Below are positions 53,979 through 63,097 of a stretch of 64,000 bases of DNA, in pieces. Every line of letters starts with the position of its first letter. The first letter of the stretch is position 1. The notes under the pieces are model-generated. The model searched no databases. It saw only the letters and a program-made list of their open reading frames with translations, and was not told where the DNA came from. Position numbers and translations under genes: made by a program. The DNA comes from Streptomyces davaonensis JCM 4913 (GTDB lineage Bacteria; Actinomycetota; Actinomycetes; Streptomycetales; Streptomycetaceae), in the NCBI RefSeq assembly GCF_000349325.1, contig NC_020504.1, positions 2,700,053 to 2,764,052 on the forward strand, written 5' to 3'.

Positions 53979-56516
53979 TCACAGCCGAGGGTCGACCGGC
54001 TCGGATTCCAGGGCCAGTACGCCGAACACCGCCTCGTGCACCCGCCACAGCGGCTCGCCCTCGGCCAGGCGGTCCAGTGCCTCCAGGCCGAGCGCGTACT
54101 CGCGGATCGCGAGCGAGCGCTTGTGGTTGAGGAAGCGGCGGCGCAGCCGGGTGAGGTTGTCCGGGCGCGTGTACTCGGGACCGTAGATGATCCGCAGGTA
54201 CTCGCGGCCCCGGCACTTGATGCCGGGCTGCACCAGGCGGCCCTCCGGACTGCGCACCAGCGCGCCGAGCGGCTTGACGACCATGCCCTCGCCGCCGCGG
54301 CCGGTCATCTCCAGCCACCAGTCGACGCCCGCCCGCACCGACTCCGGGTCGGCGGTGTCGACGTAGAGGCGCCGGGTGGTCCGGAGCAGGCCCGAACCGT
54401 CGTGCTCCACCAGCCGGTCGAGGAGCGCCAGCTGCTCGTCGTGCGGGAGCCCGGCGAGGCTGCGGCCCTGGACCGCCAGGATCTGGAACGGCGCCAGGCG
54501 GACGCCGTCCAGGCCCTCGGTGGTCCAGCAGTAGCGGCGGTACGCGTCGGTGAACGCGGCGGCGTCCACGGCCCGTTCGCGCTGCCGCGCCAGCAGGTCC
54601 GTCACGTCGACCCCGCGGGCAGCGGCGCCCTCCAGCGCGGCCAGCGCGCCCGGGAACACCGCCCCGGAGGCGGCGCCGACGGCCGCGTACTGCGAGCGCA
54701 GCAGCCCGGACGCCTTCAGCGACCAAGGCATCAGCTCGGCGTCCAACAGCAGCCAGTCCGTGTCGAGTTCGTCCCACAGTCCAGCCTCGCCCGCGGCCTG
54801 ACGGACGCGGCCGAGGATCTCCTCGGTCACCGACTCGTCGTCGAGGAAAGGCCGTCCAGTGCGGGTGTACAGGGCTCCGGTCTGGCCGTCGACGCCGAAC
54901 CGCCGCTTCGCGGCCTCCGCGTCCCGGCACACCAGCGCCACCGCCCGCGAGCCCATGTGCTTCTCCTCGCACACGACCCGCGCGACACCGTCCTCCCGGT
55001 ACTGCGCGAACGCCTCCTCCGGGTGCTCCAGGTAGCCCTCGACCTGAGAGGTCGCCGTCGGCGCCATGGTCGGCGGCAGGTACGGCAGCAGCCGCGGGTC
55101 GACCGCGAAGCGGCTCATGACCTCCAGGGCCGCCGCCGCGTTCTCCTCCCGGACGGTGATCCGTCCCGCGTGCCGGGTCTCCACCGTCCGGCGCCCGTGC
55201 ACGTCCGCCAGGTCCAGCGGCCGCCCGTCCTGCCCGCCCGGCGCCTCGGAGCGCAGCGGCTTGGTCGGCTCGTACCAGACCTGCTCGGCCGGTACGTCGA
55301 CCAGCTCTCGCTCCGGATAGCGCAGCGCGGTGAGCTTGCCGCCGAAGACGGCACCGGTGTCCAGGCAGATGGTGTTGTTGAGCCACGTGGCCTCGGGGAC
55401 CGGAGTGTGGCCGTAGACCACAGCGGCCCGGCCTCGGTAGTCCTCCGCCCACGGGTAGCGCACCGGCAGGCCGAACTCGTCGGTCTCCCCGGTGGTGTCG
55501 CCGTACAGCGCGTGCGAGCGGACCCGGCCGGAGGTGCGGCCGTGGTACTTCTCCGGCAGACCGGCGTGGCAGACGACCAGCTTGCCCTCGTCGAGGACGT
55601 AGTGGCTGACCAGGCCGTCGATGAACTCCCGTACCTGGCGCTTGAACTCCTCGCTCTCGCCCTCCATCTGCTCGACGGTCTCGGCGAGGCCGTGCGTGTG
55701 CTGGACCTTGCGGCCCTTGAGGTAACGGCCGTACTTGTTCTCGTGGTTGCCCGGGACGCAGAGAGCGTTGCCGGAGCCGACCATCGACATCACCCGGCGC
55801 AGCACGCCGGGACTGTCGGGGCCGCGGTCGACGAGGTCGCCGACGAAGACCGCGGTGCGGCCGTCCGGGTGGACGCCGTCGACGTAGCCCAGCTTGCCCA
55901 GCAGCGACTCCAGTTCGGCGGAGCAGCCGTGGATGTCGCCGATGATGTCGAAGGGGCCGGTGAGGTGGGTCAGGTCGTTGAAGCGCTTCTCGGTGACCAC
56001 GGTGGCGTGCTCGATCTCTTCGACGCCGCGCAGCACATGCACCTTGCGGAAGCCCTCGCGCTCCAAGTGCCGCAGGGAGCGGCGCAGTTCGCGGATGTGG
56101 CGCTGGATGACCCGGCGGGGCATGTCGGCACGGTCGGTGCGGGCCGCGTTGCGCTCGGCGCACATCTCCTCCGGCACGTCCAGCACGATGGCGATCGGCA
56201 GCACGTCGTACTGCTTGGCCAGCGCGATCAGCTGCTTGCGCGCGTCGGACTGGACGCTGGTGGCGTCGACGACCGTACGGCGGCCGGCCGCGAGCCGCTT
56301 GCCCGCGATGTAGTGCAGGACGTCGAAGGCGTCCCGGGTGGCGCTCTGGTCGTTCTCGTCGTCGGAGACCAGGCCCCGGCAGAAGTCCGAGGAGATCACC
56401 TCGGTGGGCTTGAAGTGGCGCCGGGCGAAGGTGGACTTGCCCGAGCCGGAGGCGCCGACGAGGACGACGAGGGAGAGATCGGTGACGGGCAGGGTGCGCC
56501 CCTGGGTCTCGGTCAT
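53979..56516 (-). CDS. pnkp: Polynucleotide kinase-phosphatase-ligase (Pnkp)
   Basis: 845 residues, three modules in the order of bacterial Pnkp: 5'-kinase with P-loop GASGSGKST (near residue 20), metallophosphatase with DIIGDIHGCSAELE, GDLVDRGPDSPG, GNHE and YGHTPVPEA, and adenylyltransferase/ligase with the nucleotidyl Lys519 in CEEKHMGSRA. Repairs RNA cut by ribotoxins by healing both ends and sealing. Start overlaps the hen1 stop, so both are made together. Confidence 0.96.
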   Translation of the reverse strand: MTETQGRTLPVTDLSLVVLVGASGSGKSTFARRHFKPTEVISSDFCRGLVSDDENDQSATRDAFDVLHYIAGKRLAAGRRTVVDATSVQSDARKQLIALAKQYDVLPIAIVLDVPEEMCAERNAARTDRADMPRRVIQRHIRELRRSLRHLEREGFRKVHVLRGVEEIEHATVVTEKRFNDLTHLTGPFDIIGDIHGCSAELESLLGKLGYVDGVHPDGRTAVFVGDLVDRGPDSPGVLRRVMSMVGSGNALCVPGNHENKYGRYLKGRKVQHTHGLAETVEQMEGESEEFKRQVREFIDGLVSHYVLDEGKLVVCHAGLPEKYHGRTSGRVRSHALYGDTTGETDEFGLPVRYPWAEDYRGRAAVVYGHTPVPEATWLNNTICLDTGAVFGGKLTALRYPERELVDVPAEQVWYEPTKPLRSEAPGGQDGRPLDLADVHGRRTVETRHAGRITVREENAAAALEVMSRFAVDPRLLPYLPPTMAPTATSQVEGYLEHPEEAFAQYREDGVARVVCEEKHMGSRAVALVCRDAEAAKRRFGVDGQTGALYTRTGRPFLDDESVTEEILGRVRQAAGEAGLWDELDTDWLLLDAELMPWSLKASGLLRSQYAAVGAASGAVFPGALAALEGAAARGVDVTDLLARQRERAVDAAAFTDAYRRYCWTTEGLDGVRLAPFQILAVQGRSLAGLPHDEQLALLDRLVEHDGSGLLRTTRRLYVDTADPESVRAGVDWWLEMTGRGGEGMVVKPLGALVRSPEGRLVQPGIKCRGREYLRIIYGPEYTRPDNLTRLRRRFLNHKRSLAIREYALGLEALDRLAEGEPLWRVHEAVFGVLALESEPVDPRL

Positions 56517-57997
56517 GCGGCCTTCGCCTCCTTGTCGGCGCGGTCGGTGGACGGGTTGGTGTCGAGCTCGAAGACGGCCATCTGGGTGGGCGGTCCCACC
56601 TCGGGGTCGTCGGGTCCGACGGGGACGAACTCCACGGTGTAGCCGTGCCGTTCGGCCACCGCCTCGGCCCAGGTGCGGAACTCCGCGCGGGTCCACTCGA
56701 AGCGGTGGTCGCCGTGCCGGACGTGCCCGGCCGGGAGGGACTCCCAGCGGACGTTGTACTCCACGTTCGGGGTGGTCACCAGCACGGTCCGGGGGCGGGC
56801 GGCGCCGAACACCGCGTACTCCAGTGCGGGCAGCCGCGGCAGGTCGAGGTGCTCGACGACCTCGCTGAGCACGGCCGCGTCGTAGCCCTTGAGCCGGTGG
56901 TCGGTGTAGGCGAGCGAGCCCTGGAACAGCTTGACGCGGGACGCCTGCCGCTCGCCCATGCGGTCCAGCTTGAGGCGGCGCGAGGCGATGGTGAGCGCCC
57001 GCATCGAGACGTCGACGCCGACGATCTCGGTGAACGCGCTGTCCTTGAGCAGCGCCTGCACCAACTGGCCCTGGCCGCAGCCGAGATCGAGCACCCGGGC
57101 GGCTCCGGCGGCGCGCAGCGCGGCGAGGATCGCGTCCCGGCGCTGCACGGCGAGCGGGGTGGGCCGCGCCTCCTCCTCGGCCTCGGCCTCGACCGCGTTG
57201 TCCAGGTCCTCGACCTCGCTGTCGTCGGCCTCGGCGAGCCGCACGAGCTCAAGGCGTTCCATCGCCTCGCGCGTCAGCGACCAGCGGCGGGAGAGATAGC
57301 GGCTGGTGATCAGCTTGTGCTCGGGGTGGTCGGCCAGCCAGCCCTCGCCGACCCGCAGCAGCTTGTCGACCTCGTCGGAGGCGACCCAGTAGTGCTTGGC
57401 GTCGTCCAGGACCGGGAGCAGGACGTAGAGGTGGCGCAGCGCCTCGGCGAGGGTGCGCTCCTCGGATTCGAGCAGGAGCCGCACATACCGGGAGGCACCC
57501 CACTCGGGGAACTGCTCGTCGAGGGCGACCGGTTCGACGGTGACCGTCCAGCCGAGCGGCTCGAACAGGCGCTGGACGAGCGCCGGGCCGCCGCGGGCGG
57601 GCAGTGCGGGCACCTCCACGCGCAGCGGCAGCGGCTCGGCGGCGCGCTCCGGGCGGGCGGTGCACACGCCCCGCATGGCGCTGGAGAACACCGCGCTGAG
57701 CGCCACCGCGAGCAGCGAGGAGGCCGCGTACGGGCGATCGTTGACGTACTGCGCGAGCGCCGCGTCGGGGGCGCCGCCGCGGCCCTTGCCCTTGCCCCGC
57801 TTGACCAGTGCCACCGCGTCGACCTCCAGCAACAGCGCCGCCGTGCAGCGCTCGGCATTCGCCTCTGGGTAGAGGACGTGGGCCTTGCCGTAGGACGTGG
57901 AGAACGCCTGGGCCTTCTCGGGATGCTTGTGCAGCAGGAAACCGAGGTCGGTGGCGGGACGTTCCGGGGTGCCGGTGGTGCTGATCGTCAGGAACAT
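56513..57997 (-). CDS. hen1: 3'-terminal RNA ribose 2'-O-methyltransferase Hen1
   Basis: 494 residues. N-terminal domain (1-about 245) that activates Pnkp ligase; C-terminal SAM methyltransferase with VLDLGCGQGQLVQALL, the metal site EVVEHLD plus HVRHGDHRFEW, and TPNVEYN. Methylates the 2'-OH at the cut site before ligation, protecting the repaired RNA from a second cut. First gene of the operon with pnkp. Confidence 0.96.
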   Translation of the reverse strand: MFLTISTTGTPERPATDLGFLLHKHPEKAQAFSTSYGKAHVLYPEANAERCTAALLLEVDAVALVKRGKGKGRGGAPDAALAQYVNDRPYAASSLLAVALSAVFSSAMRGVCTARPERAAEPLPLRVEVPALPARGGPALVQRLFEPLGWTVTVEPVALDEQFPEWGASRYVRLLLESEERTLAEALRHLYVLLPVLDDAKHYWVASDEVDKLLRVGEGWLADHPEHKLITSRYLSRRWSLTREAMERLELVRLAEADDSEVEDLDNAVEAEAEEEARPTPLAVQRRDAILAALRAAGAARVLDLGCGQGQLVQALLKDSAFTEIVGVDVSMRALTIASRRLKLDRMGERQASRVKLFQGSLAYTDHRLKGYDAAVLSEVVEHLDLPRLPALEYAVFGAARPRTVLVTTPNVEYNVRWESLPAGHVRHGDHRFEWTRAEFRTWAEAVAERHGYTVEFVPVGPDDPEVGPPTQMAVFELDTNPSTDRADKEAKAA

Positions 57998-58043
57998 GGG
58001 CAGGGCCTCTGAGGCTCGATGGACAGGTTCGTCGCCGTACGGC

Positions 58044-58077
58044 GAAGGCCCCCAGGAGGGTGATCCTGGGGGCCTTC
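58044..58077 (-). terminator. Terminator after the LLM oxidoreductase gene
   Basis: Perfect 14-bp stem (58044-58057 with 58064-58077; GAAGGCCCCCAGGA) and six-base loop, between the oxidoreductase stop and hen1. Confidence 0.85.
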
Positions 58078-58157
58078 AGGACGACGGTCACACCTTCGCA
58101 CACCGGGCGCGACCGGCGCCTTTGTTTATTCCTACGGTTCCGGCGCTTCGTGCGGTA

Positions 58158-59081
58158 CTACGACAGCTGCGACTGGACCTCGGAGGAGATCAGCTCCAGG
58201 TGGTCGAGGTCGGAGAGGTCGAGGAGCTGGAGGTAGATCCGGCGGGAGCCGATCTCGGCGTAGCGGCCGATCCTGTCGACCACCTCGGCCGGGGAGCCTG
58301 CCAGGCCGTTGCTCTTGAGTTCGTCCACCTCGCGGCCGATGGCGGCGGCGCGGCGGGCGACCTCCGCGTCGTCCTTGCCGACGCAGACGACGAGGGCATT
58401 GGAGTACGTCAGCGCGTCGGCGCCGCGGCCCGCCGCCTCGGCCGCGGCCCGGACCCGGCCGAACTGGCGCTCGCTGTCCTCGATGCTCGCGAAGGGCATG
58501 TTGAACTCGTCGGCGTACTGGCCCGCGAGGCGCGGGGTGCGGGTGGCGCCGTGGCCGCCGATCAGCACCGGGATCCTGGACTGGGCGGGCTTGGGCAGCG
58601 CGGGCGAGTCGGTGAGGTCGTAGTAGGTGCCGTGGAAGTCGAAGGTCTTGCCGGGTTCGGTGGCCCACAGGCCGGTGACGATGGCGAGCTGTTCCTCCAG
58701 GCGCGCGACCTTCTCCTTCGGGAAGGGGATGCCGTACGCCTTGTGCTCCGCCTCGAACCAGCCCGCGCCGAGGCCGAGTTCGATACGGCCGCCGGACATC
58801 TGGTCGACCTGCGCGACCTGGATGGCGAGCACACCGGGGAGGCGAAACGTCCCTGCGGTCATCAGGGTGCCGAGGCGGATGCGCTTGGTCTCGCGGGCGA
58901 GTCCGGCCAGGGTGATCCAGGCATCGGTGGGGCCGGGCAGGCCGTCCACGGAGCCCATTTTCAGATAGTGATCCGACCGGAAGAATGCGTCGAAGCCCAA
59001 GTCCTCAGTGGCCTTCGCCACGGTGAGCAAGGTGTCGTAGGTGGCCCCCTGCTGGGGCTCGGTGAAGATGCGAAGATCCAT
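58158..59081 (-). CDS. LLM-class F420-dependent oxidoreductase
   Basis: 307 residues, bacterial luciferase-like TIM barrel: MDLRIFTEPQQGATYDTLLT, FFRSDHYLKMGSVDG, RIRLGTLMTAGTFR, ELGLGAGWFEAEHKAYGIPF, PVLIGGHGATRTPRLA. The pattern fits F420 rather than FMN users. Substrate unknown; stands alone with its own terminator. Start ATG 59081 with GGAGG (minus strand) just upstream. Confidence 0.9.
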   Translation of the reverse strand: MDLRIFTEPQQGATYDTLLTVAKATEDLGFDAFFRSDHYLKMGSVDGLPGPTDAWITLAGLARETKRIRLGTLMTAGTFRLPGVLAIQVAQVDQMSGGRIELGLGAGWFEAEHKAYGIPFPKEKVARLEEQLAIVTGLWATEPGKTFDFHGTYYDLTDSPALPKPAQSRIPVLIGGHGATRTPRLAGQYADEFNMPFASIEDSERQFGRVRAAAEAAGRGADALTYSNALVVCVGKDDAEVARRAAAIGREVDELKSNGLAGSPAEVVDRIGRYAEIGSRRIYLQLLDLSDLDHLELISSEVQSQLS

Positions 59082-59262
59082 ACCTCCATCCTGCACGGCC
59101 GGGTGGTGGTCAACCCCGTCGACCCCTCCGGCCCCACTCCGCCACGGTCGGGTGAAAATCGCGGGTCGCGCACCGTGGGCGGCTGCGGGCCAGTGACCCG
59201 GTTCGGTGATGATCGTTGGCTCGGGCGGAGCCGGACCGGCCGGCTCCCCGAGGAGGCGGTCA

Positions 59263-59424
59263 ATGTCCGATGAATCCCAGCCGAAGGGGCTGCTCCAGCA
59301 GATGGAGGAGCTGATGGCGGCGCTGAACGCGGATCTGTCCGCGCTGGACAAGGATTTCCAGTCGGCCGGGGGCTCGGGGCGGGGCGCGGGCGCGACGGCG
59401 GGAGCGAGGGAGGACGGCGACTAG
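59263..59424 (+). CDS. Small hypothetical protein
   Basis: 53 residues: an amphipathic helix (PKGLLQQMEELMAALNADLS) and a Gly/Ala-rich tail. Strong GAGGAGG site before the ATG supports it being real. No family recognised. Confidence 0.65.
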   Translation: MSDESQPKGLLQQMEELMAALNADLSALDKDFQSAGGSGRGAGATAGAREDGD

Positions 59425-59485
59425 GCGTTGCGTCCAGGGGGTTGCGTCCGAGGAGGGGGTCACGTTCGAGGGGCCTGCGCCCCGC

Positions 59486-59968
59486 TCAGCCCGCTTCTCT
59501 CTCGGACTGCCGTAACACCTGGTCTCTGTCCCGGTCCGCGAGCTTGCGGAGCATCTCCAGGACCCGGTCGCGGGACTCGTCCGCCGCGTCGATGGCCTCC
59601 ATGCACTGCCAGTAGGTGCCCTCGTCGTCCGCCGCGCTCGCCAGGCCGACGAGGGCGATGCCGACCTCGCCGAGGAGGCCGCCGAGGTACATCAACGCCT
59701 GGCGGGCGTCGCCCAGTTCGCCGAGCTGGGCCGCGCGCAGGTCCTTGGTGTCGAGTTCGGGGGTGTCCAGCACCCCGCAGCCCCGGCCCGCCAGCTCGGT
59801 CAACCCCAGTGCCTCGCCGCGCAGTTCGGGTGGGCCGAAGACCGCGAGCCGGCTGCCTATCGCCTGCGCCAGGGCCTGTGCCTGCCACACCTCGGTCATG
59901 ATGTCCGGCGCGCGCTCGGTCCCCGCGAGGGCGCGCCTGCTCGTCACGATGAGCCGCACCGCATCCAT
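59486..59968 (-). CDS. DUF6099-type protein
   Basis: 160 residues, all helical, no signal (MDAVRLIVTSRRALAGTERA; DARQALMYLGGLLGEVGIAL; YWQCMEAIDAADESRDRV). A Streptomyces family of unknown function. ATG 59968 is preferred to an ATG ten codons upstream because of the G-rich site and family N-terminus. Confidence 0.75.
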   Translation of the reverse strand: MDAVRLIVTSRRALAGTERAPDIMTEVWQAQALAQAIGSRLAVFGPPELRGEALGLTELAGRGCGVLDTPELDTKDLRAAQLGELGDARQALMYLGGLLGEVGIALVGLASAADDEGTYWQCMEAIDAADESRDRVLEMLRKLADRDRDQVLRQSEREAG

Positions 59969-60161
59969 GCGCTGCCCCCGTCTGTCCGACGCGCTCATGG
60001 CACGTCCGCCCGAACTCCGTTGTTCACTACCCAGAGTGAGGGTGTGTGAGACGAAAAGCCAGAGGAAGACGGAAATCTGTGGACAACAAATCGGCTTCGG
60101 GCGGCTGAACAGACACGCAGAGTGAAAGTGGATTGTTGGACTCCCGGACGTGGTCCAGGAG

Positions 60162-60488
60162 TCACGGCGCCGGGAAGCGCCGTTCGTTCCGGTCGATCTT
60201 GGCGGCGAGGGCGGCGAGCGGGTCGATGTCGAGCACCTCGCACAGCTGAAGCAGGTAGGCGAGCACATCGGCGACCTCGTCGGTGACCCGGTGCGCGGTG
60301 TCGGGGTCGGACATCACCCGCGCCGACTCCTCCGGGGTCAGCCACTGGAAGATCTCGACCAGTTCGGAGGCCTCCACGCTGAGCGCGGCGACGAGGTTCT
60401 TGGGGGTGTGGTACGGCTGCCAGTTGCGGGCCGCGGCGAACTCGGCCAGCCTGCGCTGGAGCTTCGCCACATCGAGGTCTTCGGTCAC
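60162..60488 (-). CDS. MazG-like nucleotide pyrophosphohydrolase
   Basis: 108 residues. All-alpha NTP-PPase fold with metal-binding EASELVEIFQW and DEVADVLAYLLQLC. Hydrolyses (non-canonical) nucleoside triphosphates to monophosphates. GTG 60488 overlaps the stop of the AAA ATPase gene (GTGA), so the two are coupled. Confidence 0.9.
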   Translation of the reverse strand: MTEDLDVAKLQRRLAEFAAARNWQPYHTPKNLVAALSVEASELVEIFQWLTPEESARVMSDPDTAHRVTDEVADVLAYLLQLCEVLDIDPLAALAAKIDRNERRFPAP

Positions 60489-61708
60489 GGGTTCAGGTCT
60501 ACCACCGCGGCCCCGGGCGTTCCGCGGGCCCAGGCCGGGTCGCCGGCCGTGCCGAGGAGGCGGATGTGGCCGCGTTCGCCCATCCGGGCCGCGAGGGCGA
60601 GCAGTTCGGTGCGCTGGCGTGGGTCGAGGGCGCGTTCGAGGCCGTCCGTGAGGACGGTGAGGGTCCGCATGGCGGGGGGCACCTCGCCGGGCGGGTCGAC
60701 CTCCAGCACTCCGGGGCCGGTGAGCAGGACCAGGGTGAGCGCGAGGTAGCGCAGTTCGCCGTCGCCGAGGCGGCCGAAGTCCGTGCGGTTGCCGTCGCCC
60801 CGGTCCAGGACGCCCCGGACGGTGCCGTCGCCGAGCGGTTCGGCGAGAACGTCGGTGACGGGGCCGAGGCATCCGGCGCGGACGGCCGTGACGAACTGCT
60901 GATGGCGGCGGGCGCATTCCTGGCGGGTGCGCCACAGGACGTCGGCGAGGTTGTCGCAGCCGCCGAGGAGCCGGCCCGGGCCGATCGGGACGGGGACGCG
61001 CATCCAGTCGGGGCGGGGATCGCAGGGGAAGACCGAGCGCAGGGCGACGACCATCTGCTCGGCGGCGGCGAGGACCCTGCGCTGTCCGTCCGTCTTCCCG
61101 GCTACGCGCAGGGGCAGCAGGGCGGTGCCGAGGTGGTCGTCGGGGAGTGGGGCGCGGGTGACCGGCGCGGATCCGGCGGTGTGCCAGGCGGCCTGCACGG
61201 CGCGGCGCCCGGGATCGCGCAGGGCGGTCTCCAGGAGGGTGACGCCGTCGGCGGTCAGCCGCTCACCGACGATGCGCAGGTCGGGTTCGGCCTGTACGGC
61301 GACGTCGAGCCGGACCGGGCCTTCGGGTCCGTCGGCGGTGCATCCGATACGGAAGCCCCGGCGCCGCTGGGCGTCGGGGCGTGCCCCGTCGGGGACACAG
61401 GAGACGGGGTCCGGGAACACCTCGGCGAGCGGGGCACCGGAACCGAGCCGGGCGAGCGCCTCGTAGGCCCGCAGCGCGGTCGTCTTGCCGCATCCGCTGG
61501 GCCCGGCGAGCACCGTGACAGGCCCGAGCGGCACCCCGACCCGCCGGTGCCCGGCGAAGGCGGAGAGCCGTAACTCGCTGATGTGGGGACGTGCGGGCCC
61601 GGCAGCAGTTGCGGGGCGGGGCGCACGCGTGGAGGGCTCCGGTGGCGGCTCGGACGCGGTGGACTCGGGGACATGACGGGACGTCCCGGGGATGGAGGGC
61701 ACGGGCAT
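60485..61708 (-). CDS. AAA-family ATPase (ABC/SMC-type, RecF-like)
   Basis: 407 residues. After a Pro-rich 45-residue head comes an ABC-type ATPase: SELRLSAFAGHRRVGVPLGP, P-loop AGPSGCGKTTALRA (about 68-75), a long insert, a signature-like RLGDGELRYLALTLVLL and a Walker B-like GVLEVDPPGEVPP. Resembles stand-alone AAA_15/21 ATPases. Function unknown; coupled to a MazG-like gene. Confidence 0.8.
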   Translation of the reverse strand: MPVPSIPGTSRHVPESTASEPPPEPSTRAPRPATAAGPARPHISELRLSAFAGHRRVGVPLGPVTVLAGPSGCGKTTALRAYEALARLGSGAPLAEVFPDPVSCVPDGARPDAQRRRGFRIGCTADGPEGPVRLDVAVQAEPDLRIVGERLTADGVTLLETALRDPGRRAVQAAWHTAGSAPVTRAPLPDDHLGTALLPLRVAGKTDGQRRVLAAAEQMVVALRSVFPCDPRPDWMRVPVPIGPGRLLGGCDNLADVLWRTRQECARRHQQFVTAVRAGCLGPVTDVLAEPLGDGTVRGVLDRGDGNRTDFGRLGDGELRYLALTLVLLTGPGVLEVDPPGEVPPAMRTLTVLTDGLERALDPRQRTELLALAARMGERGHIRLLGTAGDPAWARGTPGAAVVDLNP

Positions 61709-61943
61709 ATGCGGACCGTAGGACTCCGTCGGAGGGTGAACCGTTTTGGCGGTGGAAGCTTCCTACGATCGGGGGACGCCGCGGCCCTGTCCCGCTTCCG
61801 GGCCGCGGGGGTGAGGCCCCGGGCGGGTTCGAGCATGGCGCGAGGCCGACGCAGATCCTGTTGCCCCGAGCGAGCCCGGAACGCTGGTGTCGGCCACAAC
61901 CGCGCGGGCCATCGAAAGGAGTTCGCGGCCGACTCCGCCGGGG
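61709..61943. other. Intergenic region
   Basis: 235 bp between AAA ATPase and SepF genes (both leftward). Only a 7-bp GC stem (61781-61787 with 61800-61806) is seen, a weak candidate sepF terminator. Confidence 0.4.
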
Positions 61944-62336
61944 TCAGGGCCCCGGGACGCCCGCGCCTTCCATGATTCCGCTCACCTCGGTGCCGTTCGG
62001 CGTCAGCAGGAAGACGTTGCGGTCGACCCGGTGCATGCCGCTGGACAGGCCGAAGACGACGCCGGTGCTGAAGTCGAGGACGCGCTTGGCGACCTCGGTC
62101 TCGGCTCCGGTGAGGTCGAGCAGGACCGGGATCCCGGCCATCAGCGTCTCGGCGACCTCACGGGCGTCGCCGAAGACGTTCACCCGCAGCACGACGAAGC
62201 GGCGGCGCGGCTCCGTGTCGGCCTCCGGGTGCGCGCGGTGGTCCACGGCGGACGGCCACGCGTCCCGGCCGCGCAGGGGTACGACCTGGGCGAGCCCCTC
62301 CCACTGTTCATCGGTGACGTCGTAGCGGCGATTCAC
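61944..62336 (-). CDS. sepF: SepF-like cell division protein
   Basis: 130 residues. The C-terminal 80 residues are the SepF core (VVLRVNVFGDAREVAETLMAGIPVLLDLTGAE; VLDFSTGVVFGLSSGMHRVDRNVFLLTP). SepF anchors FtsZ to the membrane; streptomycetes carry several paralogues, and this short copy is away from the ftsZ/dcw cluster. GTG 62336 has a GGGGGG run upstream; an N-terminal amphipathic helix is not obvious. Confidence 0.88.
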   Translation of the reverse strand: MNRRYDVTDEQWEGLAQVVPLRGRDAWPSAVDHRAHPEADTEPRRRFVVLRVNVFGDAREVAETLMAGIPVLLDLTGAETEVAKRVLDFSTGVVFGLSSGMHRVDRNVFLLTPNGTEVSGIMEGAGVPGP

Positions 62337-62467
62337 CGGATCCCCCCGAACTGACTGGTACGCAAAACCTGCACCGGCCAATTCTTACGCCAAGTCACCC
62401 GTTCGGCCCAACTGCGACACGGACGGCGACCGGGGAAACCTCCGCGATCGCCGCGCGGAGGGGCGGC

Positions 62468-62983
62468 TCAGGCGTCCCGGCGGGTGAAGCGGAGGGTGGC
62501 GGTGACCGTAGTGAGACCGCGCATCATGCCGAGTTGGTTCCAGCCCATGCCGAACTGCTCGCGGTCGACGGTGAACTCGGCCTCCAGGGTGACCGAGGAG
62601 GCGTCGGACCCGGCCAGGCGGGCGGTGACGGGCTGCGGCCTGCTGATGCCGCGGACGGTCAGCTGCCCGTCGACGTGCACGGCGTCGGCGCCGCGCAGTT
62701 CGGCGCCGCGCACCGCGAAGGTGAGCTCGGGGTGGTTGTCGGCGTCGAAGAAGTCGGCGCCGCGCAGGTGCTCGTCGCGCTTGGCGCTCTTGGTGTCCAG
62801 GGAGGTCGCGTCCAGGGTGACGGTACCGACGGCGGACCCGTCGGGCCGTACCTCGCCCTGCCCCGCGACGCCGGTGAAGGCGCCCTTCACGGTGACCAGA
62901 CCCCACATCGTCTTGTGCTTGAGGGCAACGGTGGTGGCGGCGGGGTCGAGCTGCCACAGTCCGGTCTCAACGGCGACGGTCAT
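62468..62983 (-). CDS. YceI-family protein
   Basis: 171 residues, YceI lipocalin-like barrel that binds isoprenoid-type lipids: GLWQLDPAATTVALKHKTM at the front, LRGADFFDADNHPELTF, FGMGWNQLGMMRGLTTV at the end. No signal peptide, so cytosolic here. Divergent from a MarR regulator with three operator-like sites between, which probably control both. Confidence 0.92.
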   Translation of the reverse strand: MTVAVETGLWQLDPAATTVALKHKTMWGLVTVKGAFTGVAGQGEVRPDGSAVGTVTLDATSLDTKSAKRDEHLRGADFFDADNHPELTFAVRGAELRGADAVHVDGQLTVRGISRPQPVTARLAGSDASSVTLEAEFTVDREQFGMGWNQLGMMRGLTTVTATLRFTRRDA

Positions 62984-63008
62984 GGTCCTGCACTCCTCGG
63001 ATGGGTAC

Positions 63009-63078
63009 TTCAAATTTGGATGACTCTCACGCTAACCGACGATCCAAATTTGAACAAGCCTCTCGTCCAAAATTGGAC
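63009..63078. promoter_or_regulatory. Three operator-like sites between yceI and marR genes
   Basis: TTCAAATTTGGAT (63009-63021) and its exact reverse complement ATCCAAATTTGAA (63042-63054), then GTCCAA-AA-TTGGAC (63065-63078). All share the core CCAAA(T)TTGGA/T. Conspicuously AT-rich for this DNA; the natural target of the MarR protein next door. Confidence 0.8.
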
Positions 63079-63097
63079 AACAGGTAGAATCGACGCT

